Assembly: GCA_049999725.1 (NCBI GenBank)
Contig: JBNGIS010019117.1
Location: 1 to 35,120, forward strand
Reading direction: 5' to 3'
Length of the DNA stretch: 35,120 nucleotides
DNA from: Haplomitrium mnioides
Taxonomy: Eukaryota > Marchantiophyta > Haplomitriopsida > Calobryales
Positions 16,897 to 28,725 of the stretch are shown one piece after another. The notes under the pieces were generated by a model. It was not told the origin of the DNA. It worked only from the letters and a program-made list of their open reading frames with translations, and ran no database searches. Within the stretch, counting starts at the first letter, position 1. Each line of letters opens with the position of its first letter. Both the position numbers and the translations under genes were made by a program.

Positions 16897-17440
16897 TAGA
16901 CTCTATACTCACATAGGAAATGTTGCTTTTGGTTTGAATCCAAAGCATGTGGAGAGTTAAATAATGGGAGGAAATTGTTCTGATTGTTGGTTGTGACCTT
17001 TGGCTTGCCCCAGGTTTTGCTATTGTTGCTTTCAATCCAAAGCCCAACCCAAGATAGACAAGATCAAGAATCATTTATATTGTTATGACCCTATGAGTGC
17101 ATGGGTTTTGTTCTTGTTTCTTTCAATTCCAGTCACAACTAGAGTTAAACAAAGCCAAGATATTGATGTTGTTGTTTTTTATCATATGCATGCATAGGAT
17201 TAATTATTGCTTCTTTAAATCGTATGCGTGCATAGAGTTGATGCTATCATTGAAGTTGAAGTTCCAATTTGTGACCCCAATGGCGCAAATCTTGTTTTTC
17301 TCCTCTATAAACTCTTGCACATTTTGAATCAAAGACAAAAGCGGTTTTTGTTTCTATAAGGTCACTTAGTTATTGTGAATGTTATTCTAATTCTCCTATA
17401 TTTAAATAGTAAAAACTAGACTATTAGTTTTTTTTTTTAA
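16897..17440 (+). other. DUF7869-like copy A, noncoding middle segment
   Basis: No gene is seen. This corresponds by position to the array-filled interval between the two coding halves of copy B (about 24000-25390) but is much shorter. It includes a few of the same motifs (CATATGCATGCATAGG near 17184, CGTATGCGTGCATAG near 17220) and phrases such as GATGTTGTTGTTTT. It may be an intron of the element's gene. Confidence 0.4.
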
Positions 17441-19323
17441 TTTGGCCTCTTCTATTCCAAACATTTGTGAAAGTTTCTTTGAATATTTTGTGCGTCTCAA
17501 GTTATCTTTTGAAATTTGAAACATCAAGACATGGAAGAGAGAACAAAGCTTGCAAACCATCAAAGAAAATGTTATGTCGATGGTCAAAATTACTTGGGAA
17601 TTGTGATTAATAGAATGGATCAAAAGAAAAAACCCATTCTATACTGGCATTCACCACCCAAAAAACAAAGATAAAGATTGTTTGATGGGTGTGCATGTTG
17701 TTGGTGCCTTAAAATTCAATCATGCTCTTTCTTCAAGGGTCTTCTTAACCTATGGAAACTTGAGAAGTGACTCTTATTTGATAGTCACGGTGCTCAATAG
17801 AATATTTTGTGACTTTGAAGGGCCGATGCCTCCCACTTTGTTTCTTCAATTGGAAAATGTAACACGAGAGAATAAGAATTCCATCTTATTTGGATACCTT
17901 AGTCTCCTTATTGCCACGAATGTTTTCCAAAAAATCAAGGTGGGATTTCTCATGGTCGACCAAACTCACAATCAAATCGATAAAATGTTCAGTAGATTCT
18001 TGAAACATTGAAACATGTCAAAGATTTCACAATTATGAGTCTTAGCCAAGCGTTGCAATTGTCTTATTCTAAACTACAAGTAACTCTTCTAATGAAAACT
18101 TGAGACTTCAAATTGTTTGAGCAAGAATGTCCTTCTTTGGTTCAAAGTATACATGATATTACTTTTAATCAACAGTTCAAGTTTAAGCTGAGCAATTCAA
18201 AAGCAAAGATTTGGAGAAAAAAAATTTCAATAAGTGAATGTTGGCTACCTTTGCATGGTATTTTTCAGCTCAAGTGTCAACCTAAAGTGGACTGAGAACT
18301 TCTAGGTTCAATAATGATACCTTTAAAGACATACTATGAAATTAAACGATTTTAAAAGGAAGAAAGAGAAGTTGACATAGAGAAAGTTGTCTTTGCAATA
18401 AGGGAAAATATAAGTGAGAATTGCTACACGTTCTTTACATATTTTGATATTCAATAGTGGATTGACTTTTTGCTTACCCAACAAGAGATTGCAACTTACA
18501 TTCTTGAAAGAAAAAGACAAGGATTCAAAGCAAAGTTTACCTTTCCACCTTCAAGACTGGCAAAAACTTGTAATGGTTCTCAAAATATTCGTCCAAGCTC
18601 TCAATTTGATGCTCAGCAACAAGAGAGGAAGATGCTCCAGTAGAACATATACTTTCTACATATCGAGCAATCTATGATAGAGCACTTAGACCGCAAGAAG
18701 GGACTTCACATCATATTAGATACAGGCACAAATTTGACAACCTACATGAGGTGAAAGCCAAAATGTTTATTTGTGTTGTTGCATCACTCGATCCAAAGAG
18801 TAGATCGTTGGACTGCCAAAGTCCTTAAAATGTTTTCATTTGATGAGGAAGAACCTCCCAGCCCAAAACAAGTATGTGTTCAATGGTTTGCTTGTGAGAC
18901 TGAGGATGCATTTTTTAGACAATACTTTCAAAAACAAATAGCAGCAACAAAAGGGAAACGCAAATCCAAGTTTTATGTTGATGTACTTGATGTAACACAA
19001 GTCATGATTTTGTCTTTTGATTTTCTTCTCACACACAAAAAACAATTGAACAAAACCACTCTAGCTACCATTAAATTAAATCTGTTTGAGTACTAAGGAC
19101 AGAAAGCAATCAATTCTTGAAAAAGATTCAATCAATGTTATTAACAATAAAGCAAACTATGCTAATCTTGATGAATCTTCTGAAGCTGAATTCAAAGAAG
19201 TTGATATGAGTGACTACAACCATTTAGAAACCCTATTGTTTATTGTGTACTTCAATTTATATTGTAATTCAAGCTCATTATTTTATAAAGTACACAAGAA
19301 TGTTATCAAGAATTTCTTCAATT
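17441..19323 (+). pseudogene. DUF7869-like protein, C-terminal half (copy A), broken
   Basis: Phases in order give KCYVDGQNYLGIVINRMDQK (about 17570), then the long frame 17682-18011. That frame has VVGALKFNHALSSRVFLTYG, LFLQLENVTRENKNSILFGY, LSLLIATNVFQKIKV and VDQTHNQIDKMFSRFLK. The L-Q-x-(D/E)-N...(R)ENKN and H-x-(Q/E)-I-D-x-M-F-S phrases are hallmarks of the family I know as DUF7869. Its pattern of spaced acidic residues is reminiscent of a DDE/RNase H-fold transposase; that is inference. A later piece (18773-19080) reads MFSFDEEEPPSPKQVCVQWF and LLTHKKQLNKTTLATI, matching 26740-27020. Stops and shifts are frequent. Confidence 0.6.
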
Positions 19324-20770
19324 GATATACCACCTTGAACTTTCTAGTGTAAAACATTCTAGGATTATTTTTATCTTATGTGAATGAAACTTAGACATTT
19401 AATCATAATTTTCACTTGGTTTCTAAAATTTTTTCTAATCCACAATATAACTATATTCTTTCCTTTTTTATTGTTTGTTAAAAGAGTTTAATGTTTTGGT
19501 ATTGTTGAAGCGTCTGCCCAAATTGACTGCTTAATACTTTGCTTTAAAAGACTTTGATGTAAAACTTGAAGCCTTTAGCACGCTTTGACTCTCATGAAGA
19601 GCTTTGTACCCCTTTTACTCTTAGATTCTGAATCAAAAAAATAGAATCGTAAAAGTGCCTAGAGTTTGCTACAAAAAACATAACCTTAATGGCTTCTAAA
19701 TTTGGATCTAGAAGTCTGATCTCTATACGCACATGGAATTTGATGCGCAAGTCGAAACATCATGCGTGCATAAACTCTGTTGTGGAACTTAAAATCTATA
19801 TTGAGCATAGTCTTTGTTGCCAAGTGCTCATATGTTGAACTTGGATTCCTATGCGGGTATAGGCTTTGGTGTGGAAGTTGAAGCCTTCCACATGTATTGA
19901 CTCTCATATACAACCCTAAACCTTCTACATACAAAAACTACCATGTAGAACTTAGATTCTACACCACTCAAAGACTCTCTTATAGAACTCGAAACCTTTT
20001 GTTTGGGAGACTTTGGTCCAAAACTTGGAGGTTACTGCTTGTTTAGACTTTGAAGTAAAACCACTAGCCTTTTTGATTCTGAACTATGACTTCTTTGCAT
20101 ATATGAATGTTTGAATTATAAAATATTTTGAATTGCTGAAACCTTTTGAAATATGCCCACTTTAACCATTGCGCGCATGGATCTCGAACTACAAAGTAAA
20201 GCTTCTTTCTTGCTTGAACTTGAAAATAGAGCTCTGAAATTTATGCAAGGTTTGGTTTTGCTAGTTACTTTGTCTTGGAATTTCAAACTCATTCCCTTGA
20301 CTTCTAGTCCACTTGGTTTTTTTCCTCAAGTTTTCTTTTTTGTTTTCAAAAAATAAGTTTTTAATGGCACTATGTTTATTCACACATAGAGTTTTTGCAA
20401 CCAAATTTATTTTTAAATAACTTATTCTGGCAAATAGTTCAATTTTTGGGCTTCAAAATGTAATCAATAAAAAATGCAAGTTTTTGGTAAAAACATACCA
20501 TAATTTTTATACTTTTCATTGATTTTGAGATTTCCAATGTTTTTATAAAAACTAAAAATATTATTCAACTTTGCATAATGAAATTTATTTTGGCTCTATC
20601 AAGCTTGTTAAAATGGAAAAAAAAAATGAAGCTCACATAGTTTTTTGTTTTTGAAAAATGACCTTGTTTTCTCTATTTTTTGAGCTTGAAAACTATCTTT
20701 TTTGGCAAAAAAAAGTTCATGTTTTGAGTAGCATGTTTTTGGTTCAAAGTAGCGGCTGTTTGAAGTAATT
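19324..20770 (+). repeat. 3' region of copy A with degenerate repeats
   Basis: No gene. From about 19500 to 20090 the sequence is a loose array of phrases such as GTAAAACTTGAAGCC, TTTGACTCTCAT and ATGCGTGCATAAACTC, matching in style the 27430-28260 region of copy B. From 20100 it is AT-rich with long A and T runs. It ends near GTTCAAAGTAGCGGCTGTTT (20745-20765), similar to the end of copy B (GTTCATAGTAGCGATTGTTG, about 28697-28716). Confidence 0.45.
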
Positions 20771-20779
20771 GCATGTTTG

Positions 20780-21160
20780 GTCGACCTTGTTTGATTTTGA
20801 TCTTGAAAGCATATATATGAAAATTTTGAATGATGAAGTAATTGGTCATCTAAAAGACTTGTTTGATTTTGATGTTTAGAGTAAATATATGTAAACTATG
20901 AGATATGAAGTCCATACGCACATATGAGTACTTGTTTGATTTGATCTTAAAAGGATATGTTTCAAAGATATGTTTGCTAAAGTCTTTGTGCACATGGTTT
21001 TTTTTGTTTGATTTTTATCTTATGAGTAAATACATGGAAGTTAAAAGGTATTGAAGTTCTTGTGCATGTAGGTGTTATTGTTTGAATTTGATCTTAATAG
21101 CATATATTTGAAATCATGAATGATGAAGTCCATATGCACATAGACTTCTTTGTTTAACTA
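20780..21160 (+). repeat. Tandem repeat of about 75-85 bp (about 5 units)
   Basis: Each unit has CTTGTTTGATTTTGATCTT, then AAAGCATATATATGAAA, a GATGAAGT phrase and often a CCATATGCACATAG-type core. Units begin near 20785, 20860, 20930, 21005 and 21070. Spacing and sequence vary by small indels. The core resembles that of the 30-bp array at 1257. Confidence 0.65.
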
Positions 21161-22267
21161 AATATGTGTTTTTTTAAAATAAATTTTGTATGTTTTGTTC
21201 AATTTTTTATCATAGAAATATCATTATAAAACTTGAAAATATTTAATAGTGATGTAGGACTTTTAAAAAAATTTGTTTAAAAAGGTTTTTTTGGTAAAGT
21301 TTTCATTATGAAAAAAAAATTGGAATGCAATATCTACATAAAATAAGCAATTTGTATGTATAAAAAATAAGCTTTTGGCAAAAAAAAACTCAAGAACGTT
21401 AAATTGGTGATTTTCAATACTCAATGCCGAAATCAATGTTTGCAATTGCCAAATGAAATAGAAACTCAATAGTGATTCTTGGTTTAAAGCAATAGTTGTT
21501 GATGAAGTCTACAAAAATCTTTCTTTGCCACCATCTTATACAACATGATGTATGTAATGCTATTGATTAGAAGCCAAATGTGAGCCGTTTTTTTCTTCTT
21601 TGATCAATGTCACATAATTTAGAAGTTCAGGATTGTATTTCTTGAGCTTCACAATCAACCAATAAAGGTACTTTGTGGATTCTTACTTGTTCCACAAGAA
21701 ACTAGATAACCAAGGGCGAGTTTGTTTGGCTAAATGTGCTTCACTACATTGATGTATCGAAAAAATTTCAATACACTAGTTTTCTTCAGGGGTACGATTG
21801 TTGCCATCTCACCAAGAAAATGAAACCTAGAAAATAGCAAGGAAAAATTTACTAGCAAATAGATGTATAGAATTAGAAATCCAAAATAGTTTAATTCAAA
21901 GAAACAAGAGAATTTCTTGTCAAAAACACAAACTAATCTTCACGAGGTATATGGCAATGGAAAAAAAAAACTTTCTATATGTGTTTTTTTATACTTGAAA
22001 ATTTTACGTTGTTTTTTTTTGCTAAAAAAATCATTTGTGTAGCTTTTTCCATGTACATTCTCATGGTTAAAAACAAATTTAGCATAAATTGCAGTGAAGA
22101 TTTCTATATTTTCAATTTTTTTTTTCTCTCTCTAAATTTTTCTCTACTTTGTTATTTTGTAGATTTTTCCAAAAGAAAAGTATGTTTTTGAATCTAGTAT
22201 GCACTTTGTTGATCTTTTTGATTGAGTTTCTATAGTTATCTATCTTTTTTTCTATATTTCAAATAGC
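21161..22267 (+). other. AT-rich spacer before copy B
   Basis: No gene, RNA or element was recognised. Long A and T runs dominate. From about 22100 the sequence matches the leader of copy A (CTACTTTGTTATTTTGTAGA compared with 923-942), so copy B probably starts somewhere between 21790 and 22100. No terminal repeat was found. Confidence 0.4.
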
Positions 22268-23990
22268 ATGAACAATAAGAGGAAAAAAATGATTGGAATT
22301 TCAAGATCTTGCTCTAAGAAAAGTTTTACAAGTGGATGAAAAGGTGATCATCTTTCAAATGTGAATGCTAACAAGAAAAGGATTGGAGAACAAAAAGTAT
22401 CAAATGTGAAGGCAAGTATTTTGGGAAAGAAGACACCAATAACACAACATATGTCTTAGAGTCTCAGTCTTAAGAATGAACCTTATGCGTATATAAGATC
22501 AAGGAGTGAACCTTATATGCACATAGAATCTAGGGGCGAACCCTATGTGCACATGGAATCCAAAAAACAACTCAAGCAAAAAAACATTCACTCCTTCAAG
22601 CAATATTCAAAACATGAGACCATATGCAGACATTGGCTTCAACACTCCAATTGTACTTTGTTACTCAAGAAGAAAAGCTCCCCCTAAAATAAAGAAGTTC
22701 AAGAGTGGCACATTGAAGAATACTTCAATGCAATCACATCTCAATGTTAATGATGATGTGAAAATTTCTTTGTCAATAGCTGATAACAAAGATGAAATTT
22801 AACACAACACATTTGTTGCTTCTTTTTGGAGAAGGAAATTCCAAGATCCTTTCAATTTTGATTGCAAAATGATTGTTACCTTTAGCAACTATCTGTCAAT
22901 CAACCAGTTACTTTTACTCAAAGTTAGAGTAGAACCTATGATTGCATCGACATCCTAAGAAAATAAACTAGAGATTGAATCACCGATTGAAAGTTTTGAG
23001 AATGATTCTTAATCGGAAAATGTTTCTCTAGAATTATCACTGAGGATTCCAATAATTATAGAACAAATTTTGCCCAAAAATCACGAGTTTAGTGAAAGAC
23101 ACACTTTTTGCTTGGTCAAGTTCTCCCAACACTAAGACTTGTGTATCCACTTTTAAGAAGTACACTCCAAAACAAAAATATACATTGGATGATGCAAAAG
23201 ATCTTGAAGATAATAGTTTGTCTCCAAAGATTGGATTTGCATACGTGCTAAATCAACCAACCAAGCACAAGAGTTCTTCATTTGGACCAAAACCCAAATG
23301 AGTTAATCTTTTACGTGACAATTCTTTGCCAAAAGTCAATCATAATGAGAGGTTAATTAAGAAAAAAATTGACCTTGGGTCAGTTATAAAGTTGAGGAGA
23401 ATTTAATGTTGTCAAAATAGTTGTATATTGTTTTGCAAGACATTTTTCATTCGAATTATCATAGAAATGTACTTTTGTATAATATGAAGAATCGAGACAT
23501 CACTTTGCAATGGAGGATACCAAGAAATGACTCAAAGTCATCCAATCGATTTACTTTTCTTGGTGTCACTATTGTCTATAAGACATCATTCAAATTAATA
23601 TTATTCATGAAGAACGATAGAATGCAAAGGATACAAGAATTGAAAATGCAGATTCTAGAGCCTCTTTTAGAAAGAGAGATTTATCTGCTAGAAGGGTCTT
23701 TACACATGAATTGATGCACAATTTTTTTCAAAGATACTATAAGAGAATGACGATTCACAAAATATATAATTTTCCAAACATGAAGTTAATGGTACTACAC
23801 AACTTGTTTGAAAGAGAACAATTTTCGTTGCATTTGAAGTTTCTTCGATCTTAAAAAACATTGGAGAATGTATTTCCAAGTGTCAAAGTTCCCAAACACA
23901 GTAGACTTGTTACTTGTAAAATGTGTAAAGAGACTAAATCATTGTGAGAGAGTTTCGTTTTGGAGTCTCACAAAGGTGAACATTTATTTT
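22268..23990 (+). pseudogene. DUF7869-like protein, N-terminal half (copy B), broken
   Basis: ATG at 22268 starts MNNKRKKMIGISRSCSKKSF, a basic, possibly nuclear-targeting N terminus. After a TGA and a TAG in the same phase come three 10-residue repeats (SEPYMHIESR, GEPYVHMESK). The phase then changes to 22545-22800, with YADIGFNTPIVLCYSRRKAP. The block at 23092-23301 reads FAWSSSP, DDAKDLEDNSLSPKIGFAYV and NQPT. A further frame (23421-23714) has NMKNRDITLQWRIP and EPLLEREIYLLEG. Each has a match in copy A. Function is unknown. The order agrees with a single gene whose second half lies at 25415-27155. Confidence 0.55.
22466..22570 (+). repeat. 30-bp repeat, three units, in coding phase (copy B)
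   Basis: GAACCTTATGCGTATATAAG, GAACCTTATATGCACATAGA and GAACCCTATGTGCACATGGA start at 30-bp intervals. They stay in phase with the ATG at 22268, encoding (S/N/G)EPY(A/M/V)(Y/H)(I/M)-x-S-(R/K) three times. Copy A has about seven units at the same place. Confidence 0.75.
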
Positions 23991-25390
23991 GGTTTTTTTA
24001 TTCATTTTAGAATACATTTTTTGAATTTCATTTTGTAGTATGATATTCTAAATGTGTAAGACATCATTCATTTTTTTCTTCAAATACTATTACAACCTTA
24101 ATGTTGTTGTTTGCTATCCTTTGCACATACGAGACTTTATTAGATAGTTTGTGTTGGTATGTAGCCACTTGCACATAAGAGACTCCAAGTGTGCAAAAAG
24201 ATTCGTTGTTGTTGTTTGATACCCCTTGTGTGAAGCCACTTTGAGGAAGAGAGTCCATGCCCATATAGGATTTGATGTTGTTGTTTAAAATCCCTTGTGC
24301 AAAACCATTGCTTGGAAGAGAGTCCATGCACGTATATAATTTGTTGTTGTTTTTTGTAACCCCATATGCGTATGGAATTTCTTCAACATACGAGATAGGT
24401 TTTCTCTATTGTTCTCTCAAAATAACAAAGTTAGTGTGGTGATTTGCACCTCTTTGCAAAAGAGAGTCCATGCTCGCATAGGACTCTTTGTTGTTGTTTG
24501 TAACCACATGCACTTATAAGACTCCATCAACACACAAGATGGGCTTCCTCTATTGTTTTCTTAAAATTGCAAAGTTAGTCTTATGATTTGTAACCCCCTA
24601 TGCATAAGAGACTCTATGTGCATATAGGATTTGTTGTTGTTTGTAACCCCTTGCGCAAAACCCGTATACATAAGAGTCTCCTTGCACGTATGGGATTTGT
24701 TGTTGTTTTTCTCAACCTCAAGCACAAAACCCTTATGTGTAAGAGCATCCTTGTGCACATAGGACATGTTGTTGTTGTTTGTAACCCTATGCATGTATAG
24801 GGCTTTTAAAGCATCCAAGATGGGTTTCCTCTATTGTTCTCTTCAAATTATAGAGTTAGTGTTTTGGTTTTCAACCCTCGGCACACAAGAGACTCCTTTT
24901 AAGCAAGGGGTTCATTGTTGTTGTTTGTAACATCTTGCAAGAAACCCCTACACATAAGAGACTCCTTGCATACAAGGAATTCATTGTTGATGTTTCTAAT
25001 GCCAAATGCACAAAAGGTGCAAGAGACTCCTTGCATGAACAAGATTCATTGTTGTTGTTTGTCACCCTTTGTGAATCTTGGACTCCCTTAGAGAATGAGA
25101 TTAGTTTCCATTTCTATTTTTATAATTACAAAAATAGTGTTTTGGTTTGTAACCCACTACATGTAAGAGACTCCTTGTTAGCAAGAAACCCATTTCTCTT
25201 TATCTCTCTCTTTATTTCAAACTTACTATTGTTCTTTGTAACCTTATGTGTATATGAGACTCCTCTTAATCTACTTTCAAATCTTCAATCAAAGTACCTC
25301 TTGTTTAATGTTAATGGTATTTGTTGGTTTTTTTTTATGAAGTTTCTACATTTGTCTATCTTTTTTTTTTCTTTATTTCAAATAGCAAGA
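23991..25390 (+). repeat. Array of 60-110-bp repeats between the coding halves of copy B
   Basis: From about 24090 to 25260 some 12-14 irregular units contain TTGTTGTTGTTTGTAACCCC, then CAAAACCC, AAGAGACTCCTTGC and a CACATAGGATTT-type core. The array separates the N- and C-terminal coding halves and could be an expanded intron. No splice sites are convincingly identified. Minus-strand open frames here (for example 24561-24818) are low-complexity readings of the repeat. Confidence 0.65.
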
Positions 25391-27155
25391 ATGATGTATT
25401 GGTTTGTATTAATGCAGTGAAATATAATCACCAATTATTTCTTTATTATGATCAACACATGAAAGAAAGAACAAAACTTGTGAACCATAAAAAAAAATGT
25501 TATGTCGATGGTGAGAAGTATTTGGGTATCATCGTTGCTGGTATGGATCAAAAGAAAAAAAAATGATTCCACATTGGTACTCAATGTCAAAGAATATCAA
25601 TGAAGATTGTTTGGTAGATGTGCACATTGTTGGCACGTTAATTTTCAATGATGTTGTTTCTTCAAAAGTTTTCTTAACCTATAGCAACTTGAAGAGTGAC
25701 TCAAACTCAACTGTTATAATATTGAACAAAGTATTATGTGAGTTTCATGGGTCGCTACCTCCTACAATGTATCTTTAGCTCAACAAAATGACACGAGAGA
25801 ACAAGAATTCTATACTATTTGGATATATTAGTCTCTTGATTGCTAAGAACGTCTTTCAAAAAATCAAAGTGGTAATTCTTATATTTGGCCATACCCATGA
25901 TCAAATTAATCAAATGATGAGCAAATTTTTCAAATGTTTGAAGCTTATCAAGGCCTTTACGCTTACTAGTCTTAACAAGGTGCTATATTTGTCATATAAT
26001 CTAAAACCACATGTAGCTCTTCTACAAGAGACTTTGGATTTTGAGTTGTTTTTGCATCAACCTCTCTTATTGATTCAAAATATTAATGATATAACCTTCA
26101 ATCAATAGTTCAAGCTCAAGTTGAGTGGTTTTGATGCAAAGATTTGGAGTAAACCATTTTTAGCAAATAAAATTTGGTTTACTCTAGATGGTATTCGACA
26201 ATTCAAGTTTCTGCCAAAAGTCAATAGGGAAACTCTAAATACAATCTCAATCATTTTGAAGCTTTATTCTAAAATCAAGTAATCCCAAAATGAAGCAAGA
26301 GAAGTTGATGCATACAAAGTGGTATTTGCAGTTAAAGACAATATAAACAAGAACTATTGCAAGTTCCTCACAAATTTTGACACTAAGTAATAGAATAATT
26401 TTCTTTTCTACCCAACATAAGGTTATGGTGTACATAGTTGAAAGAAAGTCAAGAGGACTTGAAACACATTTCACGCTTTCAACTCACAATCTACAAACTC
26501 TTGTGATGATTTTAAGAACATTGGTGTAACTTCTCAAGTTGATGTTTAGCTTCAAGAAGAAGAGCCTCCAATCAAATGTATATTTTATCGATGTTGAGCA
26601 ACATATGATTGAGCTTCTAAGCCAAAGGAAGGATTGTTTCAAATGAAACAAGATGCGGTCACAATTCTAGCAACTTACATTATGTAAAAGCCAAAATATT
26701 CATATGTGTCATTGCATCACTCAACCCAAAGAGCATATTGTTTTGGATTACAAAGGTTCTCAAAATTTTGTTATTTGACGAGGAGTAATCTCCAAACCCA
26801 AACCAAGTATGTATTCAACGGTATGCTTGTGAGGCTGAGGATGCATTTTAGATAATACTTTCTAGAGAAATAACTTCCACAAAACAAAAAGCAAATACAA
26901 GCTACATATCAGTGTACTAGATGTAGCACAAATCACGATACTCTCTCTTTTGATTTTCTTCTATTATAAAAAATCTATTGAGAAAAACAACTCTAGCAAC
27001 TATCAAATCAAACTTTTTTGAATATGAGAGACAAAAAGCTATATATACTCTTAAGTATTTGAAAGAGAATCAAACAATGTGATCAACATTAATGAGGACT
27101 TTGAGAATCTTGATGAATCCTCTCAAGTTGGCTGTGAAGAAATAGAGTCCAATAG
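25391..27155 (+). pseudogene. DUF7869-like protein, C-terminal half (copy B), broken
   Basis: YDQHMKERTKLVNHKKKCYV then DGEKYLGIIVAGMDQKKK (25450-25563), and after a shift CLVDVHIVGTLIFNDVVSSK and LPPTMYL. A TAG, then NKMTRENKNSILFGYISLLI and FGHTHDQINQMMSKFFK (25788-25950). The G-H-T-H-(D/E)-x-I phrase is better preserved than in copy A. Then FTLTSLNKVLYLSYNLKPHV, DFELFLHQPLLLIQNINDI and W(F/L)xLDGI. The tail (26690-27155) matches copy A 18740-19320, ending NINEDFENLDESSQ. Stops at 26106, 26281 and others disable it. Role inferred as transposase-like; no biochemical function is known to me for this family. Confidence 0.6.
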
Positions 27156-28725
27156 TTGATTCCATTCATGTTTATGTTTTTGAAATACTTATATTAATAT
27201 TGCATTTTTCAAAAGATGATTTTGATTTATGTACATAACTCAACTTTATATATTTTCTAAGTTATAGAAATATTTTTATTCCATTGACTTATTTTTGTTG
27301 AGATTAAACTCTATGTGAACATGAGCTCTTCAAGTAAAAATACCAAATTCTATATAAAATAAAAAATGATTCCAAGTTTTTAATAGTCTTTAGTGTTTAT
27401 CATAGTTCTTTGATTCTTATCATTACTATATTCATTCCTACCTACCCATTTCTCAAAGAAATTTGCCCGTTTGGACTACTGAATCCTATACACGCATGAA
27501 ATCTAAAGTTGAACTCAAAACTTTGTAAGCATTTGGACTATTGAAGCCCAATGTGCACATGAAATACCAAACCATATGCACATTTGAAGTTTGAAGCAGA
27601 GCTACAAATCTTATATGTGCATGGAATCTGAAGTGAAACTCAAATTCCCCAATCATCTTGGATTGATGAAGTTTGTGCATATAAAAACTCTAGAGCAGAA
27701 CTCAAAACCTCTTGCGTGTTTGGACTAGTGAAGCCTTTATATGCAATTACTACTAAAACCTAGGTAAACAATGACTCCAAAGCGAAAGTCGAAACCTCTT
27801 GTGTGCATTTATACTAAAATGAAACTCAAAATCCTTTGCGCTCTTGAATTGATGAAGCTTGTGTGCGGATGAACTTTATAGTGGAACTTGAAACCCCTTC
27901 TATGCCTTGACTACTTAACCCTCTGTGCACAAGTCAGAACCTCATGCACTTATTGATTGTTGAAGCCTTTGGTATGTGCATCTTGGCTACTTAACCCTAT
28001 GTGCACATAGACTTTGAAGCAAAACTCAGAACTCCTCATGCACATTGGCTAGTGAAGCCCTTGCGCTCTTTGACTATTGAACCTTATGAGCGCATGGACT
28101 CTAAAGCAGAACTCAAAACTCCATGTGTGCATGGGCTACTAAAGCCCATGCGCACGTGAACTTTTGAACTCTATGTTTGGATGAACTCTGAAGCGGAACT
28201 CGGAACCTCCTACATACATAGGCTTTGAAGCAAACATCATCTTAGGTTGATGAAGCTTAGGTGCCATTGGATTTTGAGCTGGTACCCCAAAGTTTTACCA
28301 CTTTTTGGTTCTACCACAACCTTAATTTGTCATATGCATGAAGTCTTAACTACAAATTTAATTTGAAAGTGTATTAATTTTTTAAATTGTTGAAATTTTG
28401 CAGCGTTGGAATGTTTCCGACCATTTTACAAGTTTGTATATGAAAAAAACATAGTTTTCAATCTTTTGATTGAATTTGATCTTCTCAATATTTTCACAAA
28501 AAACTAGAAGTTTCATTACAATTTTCATACAAATATTTCATTCTATCAAACACACTTGTTGATTTTTTTTTTAAATCACATAAAAAAAAATTTGTGAAAA
28601 ATACCTACATTTTCTCTCCATATTAAACATAAAAACGTCATTTTTTTGCAATAAACAAATTTTAATTTCGTATTCTAAGTAGTACATTCCTTGTTCATAG
28701 TAGCGATTGTTGCCATTGCATACAA
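27156..28725 (+). repeat. 3' region of copy B with degenerate tandem repeats
   Basis: No gene. Between about 27470 and 28260 loose units alternate phrases such as GAACTCAAAACCT, GTTTGGACTA(C/T)TGAAGCC and CCTATGTGCACATAGACT, roughly every 35 or 70 bp. The right part is AT-rich and ends near GTTCATAGTAGCGATTGTTG (28697-28716), like copy A near 20765, which is taken as the end of the element. Confidence 0.5.

Noticed and set aside
24064-25065. Minus-strand frames with repeated YVQ/NNNK phrases
   Set aside because: They are translations of the tandem array; the peptide repeats follow the DNA repeats and have no start or domain support.
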